Assembly (NCBI GenBank): GCA_964583615.1
Contig: CAZOWM010000001.1
Location: forward strand, 62,001-126,000
Reading direction: 5' to 3'
Length of the DNA: 64,000 nucleotides
DNA from: CAZOWM01 sp964583615
GTDB lineage: Bacteria > Spirochaetota > B62-G9 > DRHN01
Shown: positions 26,288 through 35,853 of the stretch, one piece after another
Numbering within the stretch: the first letter of the stretch is position 1
Layout of the letters: every line of letters begins with the position of its first letter
Program-made: the position numbers and the translations under genes
The notes under the pieces: model-generated
Database searches by the model: none
Told to the model about the DNA's origin: nothing
What the model saw: only the letters and a program-made list of their open reading frames with translations

Positions 26288-27349
26288 TTGGAACGGTGGA
26301 AAAAGGAGCTCGGCCTTCCGAAAGACACGGATATCTACCGCTACTACGATCTTGACTGGATTGTCACGATCCCGAACATGGATCCCCACATAAAGCAGTT
26401 TGAGATAATAAAGCAGAACGAAGAAGAGGTGATCGTACGCACTGGCTATGAAGCGGTGATCAGGAAAAAGTTTCAGGACCCGATGCCCGCCTATCTTGAG
26501 TTCGACACCGATACCATAGAAAAGATGCAGGCATTCCAGTTCGATGACCCGTGGGACGAACGCCGCTATTTCAAAAGTGGAGACAACCAGGTTGCAGGAG
26601 TCGGTGACGGCTTTATCCGCAATCTCCCGCCCTGGACGGAAACGGTGAAATCTCTCCATCACGATTTTCCCGTCTACGGCAGTGTGTGCGAAGGGCACGA
26701 AACGCTGTGGCGGATTATCGGGCTGAAGAACGTTTTGCTGTGGATAGGGCTGTATCCTGATGAGCTCGGGAAGTTTATTCAACGGATCATTGAGTTTTCT
26801 GTTGCAATAACAGAGGCCCAGATAGAGACGGCTGACGGGATGCTTGACGGAATGGTAATTTGGGGTGATGTGGCCTACACGCGGGATATGCTTTTTTCTC
26901 CCGAGTACTGGAGAAAGCACTTCAAGCCGGGGGTCAGGGCACTTGTAGAGGTCTGCCACAAATACGGCCTTCCGGTCATTTACCACGGCTGCGGGAATGT
27001 CCAAAGAATATTCGAAGATTTCATCGACGTCGGAGTCGATTCATATAACCCGCTCGAGGCAAAGGCCGGGCTCGATGTTGTCGCACTGAGGCGCCAGTAC
27101 GGACACCGGATCGGCTTTTGCGGGAACATGGATGTTCAAAAGTGGGCAACAGCAGATGAAACAGAGCTGAAGGAAATTGTGCTCACGAAATTGAACGCAG
27201 CAAAAGGGGGCGGCTACATATTCCAATCCGACCACTCTGTGCCCAGCAACATATCCGGCAAAAACTACGACTACGTCGTGAACCTGGTGCGCGAATACGG
27301 CAAATATCCTCTCGAGCTCGGTGAATACGACCTCCCCGACATCTCCTGA
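26288..27349 (+). CDS. UroD-family protein, start truncated or frameshifted
   Basis: A UroD-superfamily protein of the methyltransferase branch. H233 and C235 (YHGCG) and H316 (IFQSDHSVPSN) form an HxC...H metal site like the first UroD-family protein in the window. Counting from the TTG at 26288 it has 353 residues. The frame stays open upstream to a TGA at 26243 and reads KHRVPISDFFWGSFLERWKK, which matches the conserved family N-terminus (xDRVPIxxFxW), yet no start codon serves it. The true N-terminus is therefore either lost or separated by a frameshift. The TTG has a GGGGGAG site upstream, so a shortened protein may still be made. Confidence 0.8.
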   Translation: MERWKKELGLPKDTDIYRYYDLDWIVTIPNMDPHIKQFEIIKQNEEEVIVRTGYEAVIRKKFQDPMPAYLEFDTDTIEKMQAFQFDDPWDERRYFKSGDNQVAGVGDGFIRNLPPWTETVKSLHHDFPVYGSVCEGHETLWRIIGLKNVLLWIGLYPDELGKFIQRIIEFSVAITEAQIETADGMLDGMVIWGDVAYTRDMLFSPEYWRKHFKPGVRALVEVCHKYGLPVIYHGCGNVQRIFEDFIDVGVDSYNPLEAKAGLDVVALRRQYGHRIGFCGNMDVQKWATADETELKEIVLTKLNAAKGGGYIFQSDHSVPSNISGKNYDYVVNLVREYGKYPLELGEYDLPDIS

Positions 27350-27624
27350 TGAATCCGTAAAGATCCGCAGGGAGCATGTCTCCGGCGCATACATACGCCC
27401 TATTGCGTGACCCTGAATAGTCCCCAATCCCCGCATGTATCGGTGAAACTGAAGCTATCTGTTCTTTGGTTTTTCGTCCCCGCCACGTTCACACTATTTA
27501 TTCTTACAGCAATCCTCCCCTCCGCAAATCCTGGTTCTTACGCCCTCTCAATGTCGCTGAGCTATAATTACTCCAGATTGTTCGAACATTCAGGCATCAT
27601 TGTCCTTTTTTCTGCGAATCGTTT

Positions 27625-28656
27625 CTACTCCAGCGGAACATTGCCCCATAGACTCGGGTCATCAACATTTTCCATAGAAATTATCGTACCTGGAAAATAC
27701 AATGTTGGGCCCCATTTTTCCTGTACCAGTTCAGCGCTCACGCCACGGATATCATACATACCCTCTTCAATTTCCTCTCCAGCGATGAGTTCATCGAGAA
27801 ATTCAAACATTCCGGCACACTGTTCAACCATTGGAACTCCTATGGTCTTTTCAATCCACCCGTCTCTCATTACTTCTAATGCTGCAGGATCGCCATCTGT
27901 TCCGATTAATTTGATATCGCCGGGCTTCATCCCTTTCTTTTCCAATACCGGGATTATCGAGGGAATTCTTGAGTCCGCATGTACGAAAATGATGTCAATA
28001 TCCGGATTTGCAACAAGTTGATCCTCCACTGTATTTTCCTGGCCAGCCCACCCAGGGTTATCTTTTGTTATAAGCTCAATATCAGGATATTTCGCCATTG
28101 TATTATTGAATCCTTCACCAATTAATACAGAATACATATCACCCAAATCACCCATGACCTGGAGTATTTTCCCTCGAGCCTTTCCATATTTTTCTTCCAA
28201 CATTTTCACACATTCCTCTGCAGCGATTCTTCCCACTTTGACCGTGCCTAAAACCGAAGTCATGTCCAGATTTACTGCCTCGATCGTATTGTCATACCCA
28301 ATCACAATGATCCCGGCTTCTTTTGCTTTTCGCAGGCTTTCTGCGATTGTTTGGCTTTCCACAGCTTTGATCATTATTACCTGAGGATTCATTGTTATCG
28401 CGATTCCCACCTGGTTGATCTGTTCATCTGGACTGTTTTTCGCATCCATTACTTTTACCGCATACCCTCGTTCCAGTCCAAACTTCTCTGCATATTTCGC
28501 TGAACCGATATTGAAGCCGTTCACCATATCAGTGGCAAAATAATAAAGTAAGGGTTTCGCTTCCTCAGCAGCTTTTTTGCCACCTTTCGAAAGCCCTATT
28601 GCTGCGACCGAGCAAAACAACGTCAAGGCGACGAATAATGTAAATACTCTTTTCAT
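27625..28656 (-). CDS. Sugar ABC transporter substrate-binding protein (Peripla_BP_4)
   Basis: A 343-aa periplasmic binding protein with a signal peptide of about 22 residues (VFTLFVALTLFCSVAAIGLS) and family motifs such as NPQVIMIKAVESQTIAESLR and IKLIGTDGDPAALEVMRDG. It is the last gene of a minus-strand unit in the order permease, ATPase, binding protein, the reverse of the usual order. A 171-nt gap before it and its own AAGGAG ribosome site leave room for a separate promoter. The ligand is probably a monosaccharide; nothing more specific can be read. Confidence 0.94.
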   Translation of the reverse strand: MKRVFTLFVALTLFCSVAAIGLSKGGKKAAEEAKPLLYYFATDMVNGFNIGSAKYAEKFGLERGYAVKVMDAKNSPDEQINQVGIAITMNPQVIMIKAVESQTIAESLRKAKEAGIIVIGYDNTIEAVNLDMTSVLGTVKVGRIAAEECVKMLEEKYGKARGKILQVMGDLGDMYSVLIGEGFNNTMAKYPDIELITKDNPGWAGQENTVEDQLVANPDIDIIFVHADSRIPSIIPVLEKKGMKPGDIKLIGTDGDPAALEVMRDGWIEKTIGVPMVEQCAGMFEFLDELIAGEEIEEGMYDIRGVSAELVQEKWGPTLYFPGTIISMENVDDPSLWGNVPLE

Positions 28657-28827
28657 TTGTATCTCCTTTCGAAAAACTGTGCACTAATTTTTAAAACCGC
28701 AGCCCCTACTCACCTGGAAAAAACAACCCTTATTTTTCATGTTCGATAATAATCACCTCCTTTTGCGATTCTTGAAATTGAACTGAAAAAGTATTTGATC
28801 TCCTTTCTTCGCGTGTTTTCTGAGACT

Positions 28828-29610
28828 TTAGCGTTTGTTTTTACTGACGAATATTGCGCCGGTTATCATGCTGACAATTTCATCTGTATCTGTCTTTTTC
28901 GTTTCCCGTATACCAATAATTTTTCCATGTCGTACCACAATAATTCTGTCAACAATCTCAAAAATCTGCTGTAAATTGTGGCTTATAAATATGATTGAAG
29001 CCTCCTTTCTTTCATTTTTTATTTGTTTAATCAAATCCAGCACCTTTCTCGTTTCCCTCACACCGAGTGCTGCCGTAGGCTCATCAAGAAGTATTAATTT
29101 TTTTCCCCATGCAATGAACCTTCCTAAAACGACAGCCTGTCTCTGACCACCAGATAGATATTCTACTTTCTCGTTTACAGAGGGAATGTTTATTCCGACT
29201 TTATCTAATATTTTCTTCGCACGGCTTTTCATTTCATTTATATTTAAAACGCCCAAGCCCAATATATTTTTATATATCTCACGACTAATAAACAAATTTG
29301 AAACAGAATCTAAATTGTTACAAATAGCCAGGTCCTGGTATACTGTTTCTATGCCCAATTTTCTTGCATCAGAAGGGTTTTTAAAACTAATTTCCTTCCC
29401 ATAGTAATACAGCGTCCCTTCATCAGGAGCGATATTTCCGGATATAATTTTTATCATAGTTGACTTCCCGGCTCCATTATCGCCGACAAGTCCTACTATT
29501 TCGTCCTCGTAGATTTCAATTGTAACTTTATCCAGTGCAGTTACACTTCCAAAATGTTTACTGATATTGTCCAACTTCAACAATACTTTCTTATTCTTAT
29601 CATTATTCAT
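28828..29610 (-). CDS. Single-domain sugar ABC transporter ATPase
   Basis: A 260-aa CUT2-class ATPase with one nucleotide-binding domain: Walker A GDNGAGKST, TVYQDL Q-loop, signature LSGGQRQAV, Walker B LILLDEPTAALGVRE and H-loop FISHN. It follows the permease gene by 29 nt and precedes the binding-protein gene. The C-terminal TDTDEIVSMITGA closely resembles TNTNEIVSMITGV of the ATPase at 21897-22670, so these two are likely recent relatives. Confidence 0.94.
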   Translation of the reverse strand: MNNDKNKKVLLKLDNISKHFGSVTALDKVTIEIYEDEIVGLVGDNGAGKSTMIKIISGNIAPDEGTLYYYGKEISFKNPSDARKLGIETVYQDLAICNNLDSVSNLFISREIYKNILGLGVLNINEMKSRAKKILDKVGINIPSVNEKVEYLSGGQRQAVVLGRFIAWGKKLILLDEPTAALGVRETRKVLDLIKQIKNERKEASIIFISHNLQQIFEIVDRIIVVRHGKIIGIRETKKTDTDEIVSMITGAIFVSKNKR

Positions 29611-29639
29611 TGCAGCCCCTATTTGAATTGTGCCGGTGA

Positions 29640-30614
29640 TTATCGAAACAGCCTCTTTAAGGCATCCAGCGAAACAGCGACGATTATTAATATTCCTTGA
29701 ATAAAATTGGTGATAAATGGAGATACAGCAGAAAGGTTCAATGCACTATGTATACAGCTCAAAATGAGTGCACCGGCAAACGCCCCGACAAGTGAACCTA
29801 TTCCCCCCTGAAGACTCACGCCGCCAATAACTACTGCAGCGAGTACTTCAAATAAATACCCTCTTCCCATGGCAGCAACAGAGCCGTTTGCCCTCGCAGC
29901 CATCAGCCATCCAGCAAGACTCGCAATAACTCCACTCAAAATAAAAACTTTGAAAATAAGTTTATCTACATTGATACCAAAGCTGTGAGCTGCGCTTTCA
30001 TTTCCCCCCACAATATAAACATGCCTTCCAAAACGAGTTCTTTTTAGAAGAAATTCAAAAAAGATAAACATTGCAAACATTAAATACACCATCAAGGGAA
30101 TATTTATGAGTCTTGTCATGTCAATGAACCGAAAACCATTTGGAAGACCCTGCATGCCATACCCGCCGGTTATCCATATAGCCGCAGCTCTCACAAAGAT
30201 GTAACTCGAAAGTGTTACCAAAAATGAGTTGATCTTCAATTTTACTACAAAAAATGCATTAAATGCTCCCACAAGAACTCCCAAAATGATAACCGCTAGA
30301 AAACCAACCCACGTGTATAATTGATATCCTGAAGCATATTGAGAAGTTGAAACAAGCCATACACTCAAAATTGCCGATCCAGCTGCAGTTGATTCAACCG
30401 ACAAATCCAAATTGCCGCTGATCAAAACAAAGGTTTGCCCTATAGCCAGAATACCGATAAACACTGAGTGATAGATGATGTTAATATAATTGGCAACACT
30501 GAAGAATCCGTAAATCGTGGCTGAAAATGTTATCATCAAGAGTAGAAAAATAATCCACACAATATTGTTCAAGAATCCTCGAGCCACTATTTTATAATTC
30601 AAAGAATTTTTCAT
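29640..30614 (-). CDS. Ribose-type ABC transporter permease
   Basis: A 324-aa RbsC-family permease with about nine membrane segments; hallmarks are FVLISGNLDLSVESTAAGSA and the late VIGGVSLQGGIGSLVGAFAG. The usual SGGIDLS loop reads SGNLDLS. It is the first gene of the minus-strand sugar-importer unit and has a good candidate promoter upstream. It would form the channel with the ATPase at 28828-29610. Confidence 0.94.
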   Translation of the reverse strand: MKNSLNYKIVARGFLNNIVWIIFLLLMITFSATIYGFFSVANYINIIYHSVFIGILAIGQTFVLISGNLDLSVESTAAGSAILSVWLVSTSQYASGYQLYTWVGFLAVIILGVLVGAFNAFFVVKLKINSFLVTLSSYIFVRAAAIWITGGYGMQGLPNGFRFIDMTRLINIPLMVYLMFAMFIFFEFLLKRTRFGRHVYIVGGNESAAHSFGINVDKLIFKVFILSGVIASLAGWLMAARANGSVAAMGRGYLFEVLAAVVIGGVSLQGGIGSLVGAFAGALILSCIHSALNLSAVSPFITNFIQGILIIVAVSLDALKRLFR

Positions 30615-30699
30615 TTGCAGTTTTCGGTTCCGTATATGGATTTCGTGCGAATCGTTAATAATTCCTTATGGTAAACGTTATCAGAATTTTGTATCAAGC

Positions 30700-30728
30700 A
30701 GAATATCAAATACTTTTTTTTATGTCAA
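30700..30728 (-). promoter_or_regulatory. Promoter of the minus-strand sugar importer
   Basis: On the minus strand TTGACA (complement of 30723-30728) is followed after 17 bp by TATTCT (complement of 30700-30705), upstream of the permease gene starting at 30614. Between promoter and gene lies TGGTAAACGTTATCA (30669-30683), which loosely resembles a LacI-family operator with a CG centre. Confidence 0.5.
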
Positions 30729-30767
30729 TAGTTTTTCATCCGGACATGCCGCCATTTCGGAGGCAAA

Positions 30768-31988
30768 TCAATTACGTGCGCCGAAACACCCGCTGCTGGA
30801 TACCGCCTGTGCAGCAATCCCCGCCAAAATAAGTGCCGCACAGATCACGTACACGGATGTCATCGAACTATGCTCATACACGACGCCTCCGACCGATGAG
30901 CCCGCAATCAGGCCGGCGGAGAGCACTGCCTCATGTATCGCCATTCTCGCCGCCCTGTCAACGCTCCCAGAGACGGCGTGAAAGAGGCTGTTGAAGTAAC
31001 TGAGGGACATGGCAAACCCGATGAACGCGATGAGCACTGCAATCCAGAGAGGAGAACCCGAAAAACTCAGAAGGAGCACGGCACAGGCCTGCACGAACTG
31101 ACCGGCGAGCATCTGCCCAGGTCTGAAATGCCAGATATCCGTTCTGCCGAGAGCAACAAAACCTATGGTCGCGCACAGGGCGCGAATCTGCAGTAAAAGC
31201 CCGATCAGCCCCTTCCCTACTCCCAGCTCCTCCAGAGCGTACACCGGGAATACGCTGAATAGGATGCCGATCACCACATAGGTGGTGAAAAGACCGATCC
31301 ACGCCGGATATCGAAGCTTCGTGTTCGCGCCTGATGCGCGGGATTCATCCTTTGTGCCTGTTTTGACCTTGGCATGCGACCGCAAATGCGGTATAAATGC
31401 GCCTGCTCCACAGATCAGCACGCTCGCTGTGAACAGAACACCGCTTCCCACAGAGAGCGGAAGGGATGGAGACACGGTACTCAGGACTCCTGCCACCAGA
31501 GGACTCACAATCAACCCCGTGCTCCACGAGAGGTTGTACACCGACATGCGTCTTCCGAGTCGCGCACCCTCGATTCCTGCAGAGAGCCAACCCATGGCAG
31601 ACGGCCAGAAAACCGCCTCGGCGATACCGTACAATCCGTGAAAAATGAATGTGAGTGCAAATACTCGGATGGAAGCCATCCCCAGTAGAACTGCGCCCAT
31701 GAAAAACGTGGAAATGATCATTAACCTGGTGGGGATGGCCCTGTTGTACAGAGGGCGCAGAAGAAGGCAGCTGAGAATATATGTGCACGACCAGGTGGCG
31801 TTGAAAAACCCGATCTGGCTTGGGCTTGCAATGAAAATTTCACGAATATAAAACACACTGCCCAGGATTTTTATCCCCATCCCGAAGGCAACGAGAAACA
31901 CGGATCCGCATATTACGGCTGTCTTTTCGATTTCCCGGGAATCACGCAGAAATCGCCCCCTCTTCTCTTCGGATTCCTTGTTTTGCAC
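30768..31988 (-). CDS. Major facilitator superfamily transporter
   Basis: A 406-aa inner-membrane carrier with about twelve hydrophobic segments split by a charged loop near residues 195-220 (HLRSHAKVKTGTKDESRASG). The first loop region has RPLYNRAIPTRL and the pairing of halves is typical of MFS. The substrate is unknown. It lies alone on the minus strand between the sugar importer and the glutamate dehydrogenase gene and could be transcribed from the latter's promoter, given the 28-nt gap. Confidence 0.9.
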   Translation of the reverse strand: MQNKESEEKRGRFLRDSREIEKTAVICGSVFLVAFGMGIKILGSVFYIREIFIASPSQIGFFNATWSCTYILSCLLLRPLYNRAIPTRLMIISTFFMGAVLLGMASIRVFALTFIFHGLYGIAEAVFWPSAMGWLSAGIEGARLGRRMSVYNLSWSTGLIVSPLVAGVLSTVSPSLPLSVGSGVLFTASVLICGAGAFIPHLRSHAKVKTGTKDESRASGANTKLRYPAWIGLFTTYVVIGILFSVFPVYALEELGVGKGLIGLLLQIRALCATIGFVALGRTDIWHFRPGQMLAGQFVQACAVLLLSFSGSPLWIAVLIAFIGFAMSLSYFNSLFHAVSGSVDRAARMAIHEAVLSAGLIAGSSVGGVVYEHSSMTSVYVICAALILAGIAAQAVSSSGCFGARN

Positions 31989-32016
31989 GCCATCATCTCT
32001 CTGTGTAACCGAAACC

Positions 32017-34884
32017 TCAGGCGGTCAGAGATCGTGCATAGGTGTAAAAATCGATCTCATTCCCGTCAAGGCCGAATGAGTAGACAAAGTTCGTGGCAAT
32101 TTTCGTGGAGATTATCGCCGCAATGTACTCTTCGGGCACACGCTGCATGATCTTCTCCAAACCGACCAGATCCAGCAGAGACTTCGGGGTGTATTCGGTG
32201 AGTATCCTCTTTCTCACCTCTTTATCCTTGTGAAGGTCGGATGCGTACACATTGTCCGTGATCTTATTGATCTTGTCGCTCACAAGGTTCGTCAAAACTG
32301 TGAAGGGCAGTCCGCTTTTTTCGTGCTCATCCCAGAGGAGGTTGAACTCGGATCGTGCGTTTTGCCTGATTCTTACGACGATTTCGTCGATGTAGTTTTT
32401 TCGGAACGCGGGTATTTCGCCGTTTTGCACCTGAAGGTGCTGTTTGAACTCATCATCGCTGAGCGCCAGAGATGCATACACTTCGAGGCTCGATGAAGTC
32501 ACGCCCCCCTTGTTTGCAGACGCGTCTTTTATTATGATGATTCCCTTTTCCTCGAGCCTCAGACGCGCATCTTCCGTGATGAAAAGATTTGCCCCCTCGA
32601 CGATGATCCGAAATTTGGGAACCCCGTGATCATCGATGAGGTTTTGCCAGTTGTTGATGTTGATTGCGGCCGGCCTTCCTCCACAGGGGACAAAGAGGTC
32701 CGCCTTCGCGAGGTGGTGCAGATGGAATGTGTTTCTGAACTCTTCGCCGTTTGGAACGATCGTGCCGTCCGGCAGTGTGACTTCCTTGTCATTGACAGAC
32801 ACAAAGAACCCGTCCTTTGAGAGCTTGGAATTGTCGAACCGCTCCACCGGGGAGCGAAGTTCTGCGAGACGCTTGAGCTCCTCCCGGTTGATCCCGTTGG
32901 GATCGTACAGTACGCCGCTTGCATCAACCACACCGATTGTCTTGTCTTTCGAGATGAGAACCTCGTTGCTTCCCAGATCTCCGTCCGGACCTCCTGTCTG
33001 TATCTTTACGATGTTCTCCTCCCCGAGCCCGAGCTTTTCGAGCACTCCGAGCACGTACTCGTGAACACCCGCGGTCGTCATGCCGTACAAATCGTGAGGA
33101 ATTCCACCGATTTCTGGTAACTTTCCGGTCGTAAACGCCTTCCAGTACAGATAGTTTCTTCTCTTGGCGTACAGCGCAGCCCAATTCATCAGCTCAGCAG
33201 TTCTCTCGTCCGGGCCGAGAAAGAGGAGCTCCTTTTCGCAGCACAGGTCGAGCACCTCCTCATTGGGCATCATGAGATCCATCATTCCGTCGATATAGCT
33301 CTTGAAGGCCCGTTCCTCCTCTTCCTGGTTCTTGAGTCCGAGCAGAATCGTCCCCTTCGACCCTCCCTCGGGAATATCCTTGTTTTTCTTCTGCTGGGTA
33401 AGTGCGAGGTTGTAGTTCTCGAAAAATATCGTATCGAGGTTGTTCTCATATACAGTGAGGTTACGGGACTTGATAAGCCGTATGCCTCCCCGTGCAATGT
33501 CCCTGAACCTGATGTGAAATCCGATAAATTCCCTGCCCACAAAGAAAAATACCCCATAGGGTTTTTCCTGAAAATCGATCGAGTTGAGAAAACCGGGATC
33601 GAGGCGGTATGCCATACAGGTTTTATCGCGCATGAAGAAGTTGGTCTTGAGTATGAGGCTGTTGAAGGTGACAAAATACTTCAGAATCGTTTTGTCTTTC
33701 ATCGAGGGAACATCTGTGTCGATCTTGTTGAAAATTTCTTTTTCGATGTCCTCAGTATTTCTTTTTCCCTTTTTCGGGTGCAGCTTGTTCAAAAAATGGA
33801 AATAGATAAGGCGTACAATGTCTTGGTGCTCGAGCACCGCCTGTGCGATACGCGCCTCGGAAAAAGTGTCCTTGATGAGACGAAGCTTCATGTTGTCGAG
33901 CGTGCCCTTGGCCTCAGGCTGATCCTTCAACGCCTTATTGAGGCTGAGGTATTCTTCAGTGAGAACCGTCAGGAACTGGTGCGTAAACGCCCCTGCTGAT
34001 ATGGCGTACATCGTCTGTTGTGAAGTGTAGATCTCGTCGAGAAACAGCTGTGTGATCGGATTGTACTGCAGCATGACCACCGCGTTGAGGTCACAGGAAA
34101 ACTCATCAATGGTCTCCACATCGATTTTATCGAAGTAAAACGTGTACACCCGCTTTCCATCGATGAAGGTTTCCCGGTATTTCCTGTTCGAGTGCATGTT
34201 GTAGTTGTTGATCAGATGTGAAAAGTTCATGAAAAACTGCCGGCTCGTTTCGCTGTGTATCCCCACCATTACTCTCGTTTCCGCGGTCTCCGGTTTGTCG
34301 GTAATCGATATGTAGGGGGATTCCCTGTTCTTCATCGATTCCCACGCTTCCTTGTACCGGACGATTGTTTCCGGTGCAGAACGTTCTATGAATACGGTGT
34401 TGATTGCATCATCGAAAAGGAGCTTTTTTTTATTTTCGCTTTCTTTTTTAAAAATCGGTTCGGACACAATGTAAAATCGCAGGAAATGACTGTTCGTCCT
34501 GTTCTTCGTACGGTAGCTCTCAAGTCGGAACAACGGATAGCGTTTCTCGATCCTCTTTTCAATCTCGTCCGTACTCTGCGTGTCGTCTTCAACGATGTAG
34601 ACCGCGAGTTCCGGCTTTTCATTGATGAGCTGTATTCCGCCGATCCCTCCATAACGGGAGATAAGTTCGGATGCGCTCAGCGCGATAAGGTGTTTTGCAA
34701 TGTCCTCCACAGCAGTTGTTTTGAAGTAATATTCGTCGATTCCGAGATCCACCGTGAACCATTCGACTGCCTCACGGACTTTCTCGGGAGTCATATACTC
34801 CGCGCTGTGAACATAGTTCTCGATCTTTTCGAGATCTTCCAGAGAGAGATATGTATTTTTCGCGATTTCGTTCAGTACTTTCAT
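32017..34884 (-). CDS. Large NAD-dependent glutamate dehydrogenase
   Basis: A 955-aa protein of the large NAD-GDH class, which deaminates glutamate to 2-oxoglutarate and feeds ammonia and carbon into catabolism. The catalytic part is in the C-terminal half: RFRDIARGGIRLI, the substrate lysine motif IPEGGSKGTILLG, the dinucleotide-binding QTGGPDGDLGSNEVL, and later FVPCGGRPAAININNW. The N-terminal half (about 1-420) is the regulatory extension of this class, including an ACT-like stretch. Length lies between the 450-aa and 1600-aa types. A consensus promoter precedes it. It looks complete. Confidence 0.93.
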   Translation of the reverse strand: MKVLNEIAKNTYLSLEDLEKIENYVHSAEYMTPEKVREAVEWFTVDLGIDEYYFKTTAVEDIAKHLIALSASELISRYGGIGGIQLINEKPELAVYIVEDDTQSTDEIEKRIEKRYPLFRLESYRTKNRTNSHFLRFYIVSEPIFKKESENKKKLLFDDAINTVFIERSAPETIVRYKEAWESMKNRESPYISITDKPETAETRVMVGIHSETSRQFFMNFSHLINNYNMHSNRKYRETFIDGKRVYTFYFDKIDVETIDEFSCDLNAVVMLQYNPITQLFLDEIYTSQQTMYAISAGAFTHQFLTVLTEEYLSLNKALKDQPEAKGTLDNMKLRLIKDTFSEARIAQAVLEHQDIVRLIYFHFLNKLHPKKGKRNTEDIEKEIFNKIDTDVPSMKDKTILKYFVTFNSLILKTNFFMRDKTCMAYRLDPGFLNSIDFQEKPYGVFFFVGREFIGFHIRFRDIARGGIRLIKSRNLTVYENNLDTIFFENYNLALTQQKKNKDIPEGGSKGTILLGLKNQEEEERAFKSYIDGMMDLMMPNEEVLDLCCEKELLFLGPDERTAELMNWAALYAKRRNYLYWKAFTTGKLPEIGGIPHDLYGMTTAGVHEYVLGVLEKLGLGEENIVKIQTGGPDGDLGSNEVLISKDKTIGVVDASGVLYDPNGINREELKRLAELRSPVERFDNSKLSKDGFFVSVNDKEVTLPDGTIVPNGEEFRNTFHLHHLAKADLFVPCGGRPAAININNWQNLIDDHGVPKFRIIVEGANLFITEDARLRLEEKGIIIIKDASANKGGVTSSSLEVYASLALSDDEFKQHLQVQNGEIPAFRKNYIDEIVVRIRQNARSEFNLLWDEHEKSGLPFTVLTNLVSDKINKITDNVYASDLHKDKEVRKRILTEYTPKSLLDLVGLEKIMQRVPEEYIAAIISTKIATNFVYSFGLDGNEIDFYTYARSLTA

Positions 34885-34916
34885 GGCCCCTTTTTCCTTT
34901 CACCGATCTCAGCAAC

Positions 34917-34945
34917 ATAGTATTATATAATTAAATTATTGTCAA
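34917..34945 (-). promoter_or_regulatory. Promoter of the glutamate dehydrogenase gene
   Basis: On the minus strand TTGACA (complement of 34940-34945) and TACTAT (complement of 34917-34922) are separated by 17 bp, in a very AT-rich stretch 33 bp upstream of the start codon. GAAAGGAAAAAGGGG supplies the ribosome site. Confidence 0.6.
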
Positions 34946-35006
34946 TGTCGATTTTGTATGAGAAAAAGATATGTGAAGGTTAAAAATATTGCGGTGTGAA
35001 GAAAGT

Positions 35007-35720
35007 TCATTTTGTCTGAATAATGACGAAGTTTCGTTCCTCTTCTTCGAGATATGGAACCTTTACCCGCTGTATGCTGAGATGCACATCCTTGTCCGTC
35101 GTCTTTGCCTTGAGCCGCGAAACTTCTTTTTCGATCTCAGACATTTTCCCTTTGAATGCGATGATCATAGCTTTTTCCCCTAACAGCTCCCTTCCAATCT
35201 TGTACAGGTACGAAAGATCTCCCACGCCCCGTGCAAGGATCGTGTCGTAGTATCCCTTGATGTCCCGAACGTCTTTTTCCAGCACTGATAAGTTGCCGAG
35301 CCCAAGTATCAACGCAGCGTTTCTCAGAAAAGACGCACGTTTATGCCGCCGTTCCACGGCGTGGATCGAAACGTTCCTGTACACAATCGCAAGAGGAACG
35401 GAGGGGAATCCTGCACCGGAACCTATATCCAGTATCGACGCGATTTCTGGTTTCAATAAACGGCAAACCGAGAGGGAGTCGAACACATGGCGCACGATGA
35501 TCTCACGCGGACTGTTGGTGGACACGAGGTTTGTTTTGCTGTTCCACAACAACAGCTCTTCGATGAAACGCGAGAGAAGTTCAGCCACCCCGGAATCGGG
35601 ACAGCGGGTCGGGTCACCCCGACGTTTTTTCTCCCCTCTTTTTTCCGTGAGCGCTTCGATCCCTAGCCGGAAAAGCCCTTCTTCAAGCAGCCTCCTGTCC
35701 TCAAATGAGAGGCCCATCAA
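35007..35720 (-). CDS. rsmG: 16S rRNA (guanine-527-N7)-methyltransferase
   Basis: A 237-aa RsmG (GidB) that methylates G527 of 16S rRNA. The SAM-binding motif is SILDIGSGAGFPSVPLAIVY, preceded by RHVFDSLSV, a family landmark, and followed by EKDVRDIKGYYDTILARGVG. The protein carries an insertion-like stretch near residues 30-50 rich in Arg and Lys. It follows mnmG in the same direction after a 133-bp gap, the common gidA-gidB arrangement near the origin. Confidence 0.95.
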   Translation of the reverse strand: MMGLSFEDRRLLEEGLFRLGIEALTEKRGEKKRRGDPTRCPDSGVAELLSRFIEELLLWNSKTNLVSTNSPREIIVRHVFDSLSVCRLLKPEIASILDIGSGAGFPSVPLAIVYRNVSIHAVERRHKRASFLRNAALILGLGNLSVLEKDVRDIKGYYDTILARGVGDLSYLYKIGRELLGEKAMIIAFKGKMSEIEKEVSRLKAKTTDKDVHLSIQRVKVPYLEEEERNFVIIQTK

Positions 35721-35853
35721 CAGTCATTCCCCTTCACAGGTGGCACCACAGTCAGGCGGTACAGGCCCGGAGCGCGAGACCGCACTCTTCGGGCCGCATT
35801 TCACAATCTTACTGCACCGTCTCAGAACGCGAGCACACCGCCTTCGGGCCGTG

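Noticed and set aside
26228..27004. A 258-codon minus-strand frame opposite the second UroD-family gene
   Set aside because: No family features; the plus-strand reading has clear motifs (HGC, GGGYIFQSDH) and fits the operon.
27350..27624. 275-bp gap between the UroD-family gene and the next binding-protein gene, with a short plus-strand frame
   Set aside because: The frame is mostly antisense to the binding-protein gene; no motif, repeat or terminator was convincing.
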